Below are positions 7,471 to 13,187 of a DNA stretch of 19,481 nt, piece after piece. A program made the translations under genes and the position numbers. Each line of letters begins with the position of its first letter. Positions within the stretch are counted from its first letter, which is position 1. The notes under the pieces are model-generated. The model searched no databases and was not told the origin of the DNA. It saw only the letters and a program-made list of their open reading frames with translations. Source of the DNA: an uncultured Lachnospiraceae bacterium (GTDB lineage Bacteria > Bacillota > Clostridia > Lachnospirales > Lachnospiraceae); assembly GCA_910579225.1 (NCBI GenBank), contig CAJTTI010000028.1, forward strand, positions 1 to 19,481, read 5' to 3'.

Positions 7471-7986
7471 TCACCTGAACCTTCGTGTCTCCTGCTCAAT
7501 AATCTTCACCACATGCTGAATACTGCGTCCGTCTGTCCTCACATCCACGTGAGCCGTCTGCCGATAAAACGCCTCCCTCTCTCTCATCAGACACTCCACT
7601 TTGGAGACCAGCTCTCCGCCATTCAGCATGGGCCTGCTTCCATCGCTTTTCACCCGCTCCAGAATCGTCTCTTTTGTGGCAGACAGATAGATCACACATC
7701 CCAGCTCCTGAAGCAGTCTGCGGTTCTCAGGTCTCACCGGCATCCCTCCGCCCACAGAAATCACTGCATTGTATGTATCTTCCTGCATTCGTCTCAGAAG
7801 CTCCGTCTCCAGATTCCGAAAATGTTCCTCTCCAGATTCCGAAAAGATTTCCGGAATCGTCCGTCCCTGTTCAGACACAATCCGGTCGTCTGTGTCCACA
7901 AACAACATCTCTTTTTCCCTCGATAAAAGCTTCCCCACCGTCGTCTTCCCGGCTCCCATAAACCCGATCAGGATTATATTCTTCAT
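7471..7986 (-). CDS. aroK: Shikimate kinase
   Basis: This cytoplasmic enzyme phosphorylates shikimate at O3 with ATP, step five of the shikimate pathway to chorismate and aromatic amino acids. The 171-residue length is normal. Seen motifs: Walker A GFMGAGKT at 8-15, DTDD at 31-34 (magnesium and shikimate), the shikimate-binding Arg in HFRNLE near 57, GGGMP at 79-83, lid Arg in GSRPM near 118, and REREAFY near 136-142. It begins 3 bases after nrdR and is followed 7 bases later by the TerD-family gene, so it is the second gene of a tight operon. The other aro genes in the window, aroD and aroE, are in a separate unit about 4 kb away. Confidence 0.96.
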   Translation of the reverse strand: MKNIILIGFMGAGKTTVGKLLSREKEMLFVDTDDRIVSEQGRTIPEIFSESGEEHFRNLETELLRRMQEDTYNAVISVGGGMPVRPENRRLLQELGCVIYLSATKETILERVKSDGSRPMLNGGELVSKVECLMREREAFYRQTAHVDVRTDGRSIQHVVKIIEQETRRFR

Positions 7987-7989
7987 CTT

Positions 7990-8439
7990 CTACTCCACGA
8001 TTTTCTTAAGTTCATCCATAAATGTATTCACATCTTTAAATTCCCGGTAAACCGATGCAAAACGAACATAAGCTACTGTATCCAGCATCCTCAGCTTTTC
8101 CATAACCAGTTCCCCGATTTCCCGGGTGGAGATTTCCCGCACTTCCTGATTGAAGATGACGGATTCGATCTCATCCACCAGTTCTTCCACCTGGTCTGCA
8201 GAGATGGGACGCTTATGGCAGGCACGCAGGATTCCTCCTTTGATCTTGCTTCTATCATATGTCTCCCGGTTATTGTCTTTTTTCATTACGATGACAGGTA
8301 TTGTCTCCACCTTTTCATAAGTTGTAAAACGCCGTCCGCAGACATCGCACTCCCGCCTGCGTCGAATGGAATCGCCGTCATCTGCCGGTCTGGAATCTAT
8401 CACTCTTGTATTATCTTTCCCGCAATATGGACACTTCAT
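7990..8439 (-). CDS. nrdR: Transcriptional repressor NrdR
   Basis: NrdR senses ATP/dATP and represses ribonucleotide reductase genes. The 149-residue protein has the N-terminal zinc ribbon MKCPYCG with partner CDVCGRRF (Cys3, 6, 31, 34), the RRRRECDVC basic stretch, and an ATP-cone domain from about 49 to 139, including VMKKDNNRETYDRSKIKGGI and VRFASVYREFKD. The frame is open three codons further to a GTG at 8448, but that codon overlaps the Shine-Dalgarno AAGGAGG. ATG 8439 is spaced 8 bases from it and matches the family start. A strong vegetative promoter lies upstream. It heads the nrdR-aroK-terD-AIM24 run. No nrd gene is in the window. Confidence 0.97.
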   Translation of the reverse strand: MKCPYCGKDNTRVIDSRPADDGDSIRRRRECDVCGRRFTTYEKVETIPVIVMKKDNNRETYDRSKIKGGILRACHKRPISADQVEELVDEIESVIFNQEVREISTREIGELVMEKLRMLDTVAYVRFASVYREFKDVNTFMDELKKIVE

Positions 8440-8500
8440 CAGGAACACCTCCTTATGTTACGTTCTGCATCTGCCCAAGCAGGTGCCGTTTGTTATATTC

Positions 8501-8529
8501 AGTATATATCAAGACTGGCTTTTCGTCAA
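8501..8529 (-). promoter_or_regulatory. Vegetative promoter of the nrdR operon
   Basis: On the minus strand TTGACG (complement of 8524-8529) and TATACT (complement of 8501-8506) are 17 bases apart, each one mismatch from consensus. A 6-base inverted repeat TTTCGT/ACGAAA (8521-8526 and 8529-8534) sits across the -35 element and could be an operator. Confidence 0.75.
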
Positions 8530-8537
8530 CGAAAGCG

Positions 8538-8566
8538 TGATTCTAACAGGGATTTCTGCATAGATT
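8538..8566 (+). promoter_or_regulatory. Possible SigE-type promoter of the YmxH-like gene
   Basis: CATAGATT at 8559-8566 is close to the sporulation sigma-E -10 consensus CATACANT. The -35 region 14 bases upstream (TGATTCT) matches poorly. The call rests mainly on the sporulation annotation of the gene, so it is tentative. Confidence 0.2.
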
Positions 8567-8595
8567 AATAAAAAAAGGAGACCTGGAAAACAGAC

Positions 8596-8874
8596 ATGCG
8601 TTTTTGTGAATTAAGAGAAAAAGATGTGATCAACCGCTGCAACTGCAGGCGGCTTGGCAAAGTGTGTGATCTGATATTTGACGAATGTAAAGGATGTATC
8701 AAAGCGCTGATAGTCCCCGGTCCTTTTCGCCTCTGCGGGATCTTTGGACCGGATCAGGAATACGTTATTCCATGGAATAAAATCTGCCAAATCGGTCCTG
8801 ATATCATCCTGGTGGAAATCTGTGAGGAGGATGTGCTCTGCCCCAGGAAGCGAAACGGGCCTTCCTGGGGCTGA
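8596..8874 (+). CDS. YlmC/YmxH family sporulation protein (PRC-barrel)
   Basis: The 92-residue protein matches the small YlmC/YmxH family found in spore formers, a PRC-barrel-like fold. Seen: MRFCELREKDVINRCNCRRLG, then VCDLIFDECKGCIKALIVPG and FGPDQEYVIPWNKICQIGPDIILVE. The function of the family is not known; it is associated with endospore formation. Cysteines are frequent for its size (seven). The Shine-Dalgarno AAGGAG lies about 15 bases from the ATG, longer than usual, so translation may be weak. The gene lies about 100 bases upstream of sigG in the same direction and divergent from nrdR. A strong hairpin covers its last codons. Confidence 0.85.
   Translation: MRFCELREKDVINRCNCRRLGKVCDLIFDECKGCIKALIVPGPFRLCGIFGPDQEYVIPWNKICQIGPDIILVEICEEDVLCPRKRNGPSWG
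8840..8871 (+). other. Strong hairpin across the end of the YmxH-like gene
   Basis: An 11-base perfect stem (GCCCCAGGAAG at 8840-8850 with its complement at 8861-8871) closes a 10-base loop and ends right at the TGA stop (8872-8874). The first run of six T's is about 19 bases later (8891-8896), so it is a poor match to a standard intrinsic terminator. It may reduce read-through into sigG or affect mRNA stability. Confidence 0.5.
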
Positions 8875-8911
8875 CACACAAATTTTGCCATTTTTTATTT
8901 GGATTCCTTCT

Positions 8912-8940
8912 GCATAAGCAGAATATTTTGGGAAATGCTT
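8912..8940 (+). promoter_or_regulatory. Possible SigF-type promoter of sigG
   Basis: GCATA at 8912-8916 fits the -35 of sigma-F/sigma-G promoters. GGAAATG at 8931-8937, 14 bases downstream, partly fits the GG-rich sigma-F -10. In B. subtilis sigG is transcribed from a sigma-F promoter. The match here is partial, so this is tentative. Confidence 0.3.
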
Positions 8941-8975
8941 TTATATGTATAAACGATGCTGCAGGAGGAAAATCA

Positions 8976-9752
8976 ATGGTTGTGAACAAGGTTGAAATCT
9001 GCGGAGTCAACACTTCCAAACTACCGCTTCTTACCAATGAAGAGAAGAAAATGCTTTTCGAACGGATTCAGAAAGGGGATAAAGAAGCCAGAGAGCTTTA
9101 TATCAAGGGCAACCTCCGACTGGTCTTAAGCGTCATCAAACGTTTCTCCTCCAGCAATGAGAACGTAGATGATTTATTTCAGATCGGCTGTATCGGTCTG
9201 ATGAAAGCAATCGACAATTTTGACTGCACCATGGACGTCAAATTCAGCACCTATGCCGTACCTATGATTATCGGTGAGATACGGCGTTACTTAAGGGACA
9301 ACAACAGCATCCGTGTCAGCCGTTCTCTAAGAGACACGGCTTACAAAGCCATCTATGCCAAAGAAAATCTTCTGAAGGAAAATTCCAAGGAACCAACCAT
9401 TCAGGAGATCTCTGACGTGATCGGTATCCCCAAAGAAGATATTGTCTATGCCCTGGATGCCATTCAGAGCCCGGTCAGCCTCTACGATCCTGTATACACA
9501 GAAGGCGGCGACACGCTCTATGTCATGGACCAGATCAGCGACCGCAAGAATAAAGAAGAAAACTGGGTAGAGAACCTCTCCCTCTCGGAAGCCATGAAAC
9601 GATTGAGTCCGCGGGAAAACCATATCATCAATCTGCGCTTCTTCGAGGGAAAGACTCAGATGGAGGTAGCAGAAGAGATCCATATCTCTCAGGCCCAGGT
9701 CAGTCGACTGGAAAAAAACGCTCTGAAAACCATGAAAAGCTACTTAAAATAA
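8976..9752 (+). CDS. sigG: Sporulation sigma factor SigG (late forespore)
   Basis: SigG directs RNA polymerase to late forespore genes after engulfment. The 258-residue protein begins VNKVEICGVNTSKLPLL, the diagnostic SigG N-terminus. Region 2 covers about 40-110 (GNLRLVLSVIKRF, DLFQIGCIGLMKAIDNFD, KFSTYAVPMIIGEIRRYLRD). Region 3 follows to about 190 and region 4 spans about 205-255 (LSPRENHIINLRFFEGKTQMEVAEEI and SQAQVSRLEKNAL). The frame is open 16 codons upstream, but ATG 8976 has AGGAGG seven bases ahead and matches the family start. It is on the opposite strand to sigE and its TAA abuts the sigE stop with no spacer. In Bacillus and many Clostridia sigG follows sigE in the same direction. 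Confidence 0.96.
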   Translation: MVVNKVEICGVNTSKLPLLTNEEKKMLFERIQKGDKEARELYIKGNLRLVLSVIKRFSSSNENVDDLFQIGCIGLMKAIDNFDCTMDVKFSTYAVPMIIGEIRRYLRDNNSIRVSRSLRDTAYKAIYAKENLLKENSKEPTIQEISDVIGIPKEDIVYALDAIQSPVSLYDPVYTEGGDTLYVMDQISDRKNKEENWVENLSLSEAMKRLSPRENHIINLRFFEGKTQMEVAEEIHISQAQVSRLEKNALKTMKSYLK

Positions 9753-10493
9753 CTACTCATATTTTACAATCTCTTTTTTCAAACGTCCGATGATCTTTTT
9801 CTCCAGCCTTGAGATATAGGACTGAGAGATACCCAGAAGATCTGCCACTTCCTTCTGGGTCATCTCCCTTCCTGCCGGATGATTCAGTCCAAATCTCAGT
9901 TCAATAATCATTTTTTCTCTTTTGGAAAGCTTTGACAGCGCTTTTTTCAGAAGTTTTCTCTCTACTTCATTCTCCAGATCCCGATAAATAATATCCTCAT
10001 CTGTTCCAAGGATATCTGACAGGAGCAGTTCATTCCCGTCCCAATCTACATTAAGAGGTTCATCAATAGATACTTCCATGCGTACTTTGCTGTTCCGACG
10101 AAGATACATCAAGATCTCATTTTCGATGCAACGGGATGCATAAGTTGCCAGCTTGATATTTTTATTCCTGTTGAATGTATTGATTGCCTTGATCAGTCCG
10201 ATGGTTCCGATTGAAATCAGATCTTCCACCCCGACTCCCGTATTGTCAAATTTTTTCGCTATATAGACGACCAGCCTTAGATTGTGCTCGATCAGTTTTG
10301 CCCTCGCCTGCTGCTCCTGATCTGTCTCCAGACTCAGAATCGCCCGACTCTCTTCTTCCGCATTCAAAGGCGGCGGCAGAATCTCCGCTCCACCAATATA
10401 ATGAATCTCTCCCTTTTTGGAAAAGAACATACTTTTGAATTTTGGCGCTACCTTTAACTGAATCTGATGTGGTATCGTTACCTTAATGATCAT
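9753..10493 (-). CDS. sigE: Sporulation sigma factor pro-SigE (early mother cell)
   Basis: SigE drives early mother-cell transcription and is made as an inactive precursor. The 246-residue protein has a pro-sequence (about 1-31) followed by HYIGGAEILPPPL. Region 2 includes RAKLIEHNLRLVVYIAKKF, EDLISIGTIGLIKAINTFN and KLATYASRCIENEILMYLRR; a highly conserved middle part follows (DEPLNVDWDGNELLLSDILGTD); region 4 includes LSKREKMIIELRFGL and LLGISQSYISRLEKK. The processing site is Tyr-Tyr in B. subtilis (VYYIGG) and reads IHYIGG here. The start has AGAGGAGG ahead, 11 bases after spoIIGA, so protease and substrate are co-expressed. The stop is directly adjacent to that of sigG on the other strand. 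Confidence 0.97.
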   Translation of the reverse strand: MIIKVTIPHQIQLKVAPKFKSMFFSKKGEIHYIGGAEILPPPLNAEEESRAILSLETDQEQQARAKLIEHNLRLVVYIAKKFDNTGVGVEDLISIGTIGLIKAINTFNRNKNIKLATYASRCIENEILMYLRRNSKVRMEVSIDEPLNVDWDGNELLLSDILGTDEDIIYRDLENEVERKLLKKALSKLSKREKMIIELRFGLNHPAGREMTQKEVADLLGISQSYISRLEKKIIGRLKKEIVKYE

Positions 10494-10504
10494 ATTGCCT
10501 CCTC

Positions 10505-11284
10505 TTATGAGGAAAGCAGGTCACGATGAAGTATAAGCTGATACTGTCTGCTCTTATTCGGCATACGCGCGACAATCGGATTTGAAATTATCTGTTTCCT
10601 GGTCTCTGATTCCAGTTCCATTGCATCCAGTACATAGGCCACCAGCATACCATGCTCTGATATGGTATCATAAGGAATAAGCCTTGGAAGATTTTCCTTT
10701 CCTGATTCCAGGAGAAGCTCTTCCAACACGTCTTTATCCAAAATACTGACTGCCTTTTTACTGACTGGATCAAACAGGCCGTTGCCGGTGTCATACAATG
10801 CCTCTACGAGCATCCGGCACGACCCATGATACAGGAGAACAGAAAAAGTCTTCTCTCTTTCCCTTCTTCTGTTCCTCCATATGTACTCCGCTGCCATTAA
10901 AACCGCTGCAGATATACTGCTGAATACTGCGAACCATATCCCGCTCAGCCGGTGAAACTGTTCCAGATACCGCAGAACTCCGTTTAACAGAAAGCTCTCC
11001 AGATACAGACACAACATCCGTCCCAGGAAATGTCTTCTGCCAGAATACGCAATCTCCGTCATTGCCGCTGCCAGGACCACTGTTCCCAGAATATAGTGGA
11101 CCCCGGACAACCAGGCAGATGCAAGGTACAGCATACAGGCACCCAGACTGCCTGTCACTGCCGCTGCTGCGATTCTCCGCACCCGTATGTTCTCCTGATC
11201 CGCCCATGCAGTCAGGAGAAGCAGCACCGCATTCATCCAGAGATTTTTCACAAACAGTACATCTACATAAACTTCATAGTACAC
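10505..11284 (-). CDS. spoIIGA: Sigma-E processing peptidase SpoIIGA
   Basis: SpoIIGA is a membrane aspartic protease that cleaves pro-SigE at the sporulation septum. The N-terminal half has about five hydrophobic segments (MYYEVYVDVLFVKNLWMNAVLLLL first, then near 38-58, 63-80, 88-105 and 115-135). A basic linker RNRRREREK follows, then a cytoplasmic domain with the catalytic motif DTGN at 165-168 (Asp165) and DPVSKKAVSIL. At 259 residues it is shorter than the B. subtilis protein (about 309). The start is GTG at 11284, in GTG TAC TAT, preceded by GAGAGGGTGG. It is followed 11 bases later by sigE, the standard spoIIG operon. The promoter region upstream resembles that of B. subtilis spoIIG. 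Confidence 0.94.
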   Translation of the reverse strand: MYYEVYVDVLFVKNLWMNAVLLLLTAWADQENIRVRRIAAAAVTGSLGACMLYLASAWLSGVHYILGTVVLAAAMTEIAYSGRRHFLGRMLCLYLESFLLNGVLRYLEQFHRLSGIWFAVFSSISAAVLMAAEYIWRNRRREREKTFSVLLYHGSCRMLVEALYDTGNGLFDPVSKKAVSILDKDVLEELLLESGKENLPRLIPYDTISEHGMLVAYVLDAMELESETRKQIISNPIVARMPNKSRQYQLILHRDLLSS

Positions 11285-11313
11285 TTGCCACCCTCTCTCT
11301 TATGGTAATCACC

Positions 11314-11346
11314 ATTATAGGGAGGCAGCGTTAAAATCCCTGTCAT
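11314..11346 (-). promoter_or_regulatory. Long-spacer spoIIG promoter
   Basis: On the minus strand a perfect TATAAT (complement of 11314-11319) is preceded, 21 bases up, by ATGACA (complement of 11341-11346). At the normal 17-base spacing the sequence is a very poor -35. B. subtilis spoIIG has a Spo0A-activated sigma-A promoter with an unusually long 22-base spacer, so the same architecture is likely here. Confidence 0.6.
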
Positions 11347-11371
11347 ATTCTGCGGTCACAGGGGCTTTTTT
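11338..11371 (-). terminator. Probable aroD terminator overlapping the spoIIGA -35
   Basis: CCCTGT at 11338-11343 pairs with ACAGGG at 11358-11363 across a 14-base loop. On the minus strand ATTTT follows. On the plus strand six T's follow (11366-11371), so it could work both ways. It lies between the aroD stop and spoIIGA, and its 3' arm on the minus strand forms part of the spoIIGA -35 region. Confidence 0.4.
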
Positions 11372-11381
11372 ATCCCCATAA

Positions 11382-11388
11382 ATCGACA
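11382..11388 (-). promoter_or_regulatory. Candidate Spo0A box upstream of spoIIGA
   Basis: TGTCGAT on the minus strand is one base off the 0A-box consensus TGTCGAA. It lies about 75-80 bases upstream of the expected transcription start, near the position of the distal Spo0A site in B. subtilis spoIIG. It is a single short motif, so chance occurrence is possible. Confidence 0.4.
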
Positions 11389-11403
11389 GCCGCGAATCTT
11401 CTG

Positions 11404-12153
11404 CTAACAGAATGCTTTCAGAATCTCTGCCATCTGCTCCAGGGGTATCTGTCCCGGAGCCGACGATTCTCCCACATAGGCAAATATCATGGCGGAACCG
11501 GTCAGACTTCCGCAAATGCGGCTGACCAGCCCAAGGCTTCCCATGGACATGGTGACAACAGGAACGGACAGTTTTTCCTCTGCAGTTACTGTTGCCTGCA
11601 GCAGATTCAGCACATCCTGATTTCCTGAAGGCATAACCGCAAGCTTCACTGCATCCGCCCCTAACCTTTCCATATATCTGAGCCGGTCTGTCATCTCTTC
11701 TATGGAAGGCGTTCTCTGAAAATCATGACTGGACGCAATAACATGTGCTCCCGCATCCTGAAGACCTGCGATCTTCTCTGCTGTCTTTCCATTCTTCGGA
11801 TACGCTTCCACGTCAATAAGTTCCGCGCCTCCTCTGGCTGCTGATTTCAGTAAAAGATCATAAGTCTCCGGATCTGCCGCCCGGTTCCCGCCCTCTCCTC
11901 TGGTACGAAAAGTAAACAAAAGCGGCTTCTCTCCCAGACGTTTCTTCAAACCTTCCAGTGTCCGGAGAACTTCCTCCATTTCAAAAACATCCTCATAAAA
12001 ATCCACCCGCCATTCCACAAGATCAGCCGGAAGAACTGCAATCTCTTCTGCTTTCTTCCATATGACTTCCTGTTTTTCCGCCACAACAGGTACGCATATT
12101 TTCGGCACTCCTTCTCCAAATATCAGATTCCCAACCTGAAATGTCTTCTTCAT
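11404..12153 (-). CDS. aroD: 3-dehydroquinate dehydratase, type I
   Basis: This enzyme dehydrates 3-dehydroquinate to 3-dehydroshikimate through a Schiff base, step three of the shikimate pathway. The 249-residue (beta/alpha)8 protein has all catalytic residues: Glu87 in TFRTRGEGG, His143 in ASSHDF (base) and Lys170 in AVKLAVMP (Schiff base), with Arg212 in MGSLGLVSR and the SSAPGQI loop at 230-236 for substrate carboxylate binding. The numbering nearly equals that of the Salmonella enzyme. It starts 16 bases after aroE, so the two consecutive pathway enzymes form one operon lying between ftsZ and spoIIGA. Confidence 0.96.
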   Translation of the reverse strand: MKKTFQVGNLIFGEGVPKICVPVVAEKQEVIWKKAEEIAVLPADLVEWRVDFYEDVFEMEEVLRTLEGLKKRLGEKPLLFTFRTRGEGGNRAADPETYDLLLKSAARGGAELIDVEAYPKNGKTAEKIAGLQDAGAHVIASSHDFQRTPSIEEMTDRLRYMERLGADAVKLAVMPSGNQDVLNLLQATVTAEEKLSVPVVTMSMGSLGLVSRICGSLTGSAMIFAYVGESSAPGQIPLEQMAEILKAFC

Positions 12154-12169
12154 CCAGCACTTCCCATTC

Positions 12170-13039
12170 CTAATTAAAATATTTCTCTTTGATCAGATCC
12201 ACCGGCATCTGTTTTCCCGTCCACAGTTCAAACGCATAAGCCCCCTGATACAACAGCATATACATCCCGTTGAACACCGGGCAGCCCGCCCGCTCAGCCA
12301 TCTGAAGAAGATTTGTCTTCTTCGGGTGATAGATCACATCCGAGACAATCAGTTCCGGACGCAGATAATTCTCATCCGGCACCAGACATCCCTCTTCATG
12401 GGGACTCATCCCCACAGAAGACGCGTTCACCAAAATCCGGCTTTCTTCAATGCTTCTCTTCATCTGCCGTTCATCCTGAAGTTCATACATCTGCACCTTG
12501 CAGTCCGTCTGTCTGTTTATCCGGTCTGCAATCTCCTGTATAGCGTCCCAAGACTTCCCCTTCCTGGCAATCAAATCAATTTCCGGTACTCCGTCCAACG
12601 CCGCCTGAGCGGCTATGGACGCGGCGGCGCCACCTGCCCCCAAAAGGGTCATCTTTCCGCCTATGATATCATGCCCTGCACTCTGAACCGCCCTCATATA
12701 GCCTTTCCCGTCTGTATTATATCCGGTCAGGACGCCATCCTTATGTACTACGGTATTAACTGCTCCGATCAGCCTGGCTTCTTCAGAAAGTATGTCCGCC
12801 CTCTCATACATCAGTCTTTTGTGAGGCATGGTACAGTTCCAGCCCCTGGCATCCATCACCATCAGTCCATCCACTGCACATTGAAACTGCTCCTGTGACA
12901 CGTCAAAAGCCAAATACACATAATCCAGACCATGATAAGCAAACGCTTCGTTATGCATGGCCGGCGATACACTGTGAGCCACCGGGCTTCCAAGCAGGCA
13001 GGTGAGCCCTGTATGCCCTGTAATTTTTCTTTCTTTCAT
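12170..13039 (-). CDS. aroE: Shikimate dehydrogenase (NADP+)
   Basis: This enzyme reduces 3-dehydroshikimate to shikimate with NADPH. The 289-residue protein has the substrate domain first: LLGSPVAHSVSPAMHNEAF with Ser23/Ser25, NCTMPHK with catalytic Lys74, GAVNTVV with Asn95 and GYNTDGKG with catalytic Asp110. A Rossmann domain follows with the dinucleotide loop LLGAGGAAAS at 133-142. The end has PVFNGMYMLLYQGAYAFELWTG, where conserved Gln and Met contact substrate and cofactor. The Shine-Dalgarno AGGAGA is very close to the ATG. The gene lies 148 bases after ftsZ behind a probable terminator. Confidence 0.96.
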   Translation of the reverse strand: MKERKITGHTGLTCLLGSPVAHSVSPAMHNEAFAYHGLDYVYLAFDVSQEQFQCAVDGLMVMDARGWNCTMPHKRLMYERADILSEEARLIGAVNTVVHKDGVLTGYNTDGKGYMRAVQSAGHDIIGGKMTLLGAGGAAASIAAQAALDGVPEIDLIARKGKSWDAIQEIADRINRQTDCKVQMYELQDERQMKRSIEESRILVNASSVGMSPHEEGCLVPDENYLRPELIVSDVIYHPKKTNLLQMAERAGCPVFNGMYMLLYQGAYAFELWTGKQMPVDLIKEKYFN

Positions 13040-13132
13040 CTTCTCCTGTCCTCATACTACCCGGGATCTCATCTCCTGACTCTCTGTCCTGAGCAGAAGC
13101 ACCCCGGCAATATCTCTGGTTACACTCAAAAC

Positions 13133-13163
13133 AGGCGGAACCGTCCTCTGAACAACTCCGCCT
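13133..13163 (-). terminator. Probable terminator after ftsZ
   Basis: AGGCGGA at 13133-13139 is complementary to TCCGCCT at 13157-13163, a 7-base stem with a 17-base loop that can pair further. On the minus strand GTTTTGAG follows. It lies 25 bases past the ftsZ stop and ahead of aroE. The T-run is short, so partial read-through is likely. Confidence 0.45.
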
Positions 13164-13187
13164 TCTCTTGCCATCTGTTTTCCTGTT

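Noticed and set aside
7273..7926. A 217-codon plus-strand frame opposite terD and aroK
   Set aside because: Crosses two real genes on the opposite strand and has no domain.
8490..8515. Possible NrdR box (autoregulation) in the AT-rich nrdR promoter
   Set aside because: The sequence is AT-rich but does not match the tandem 16-base NrdR palindromes; resemblance is due to TATA repeats.
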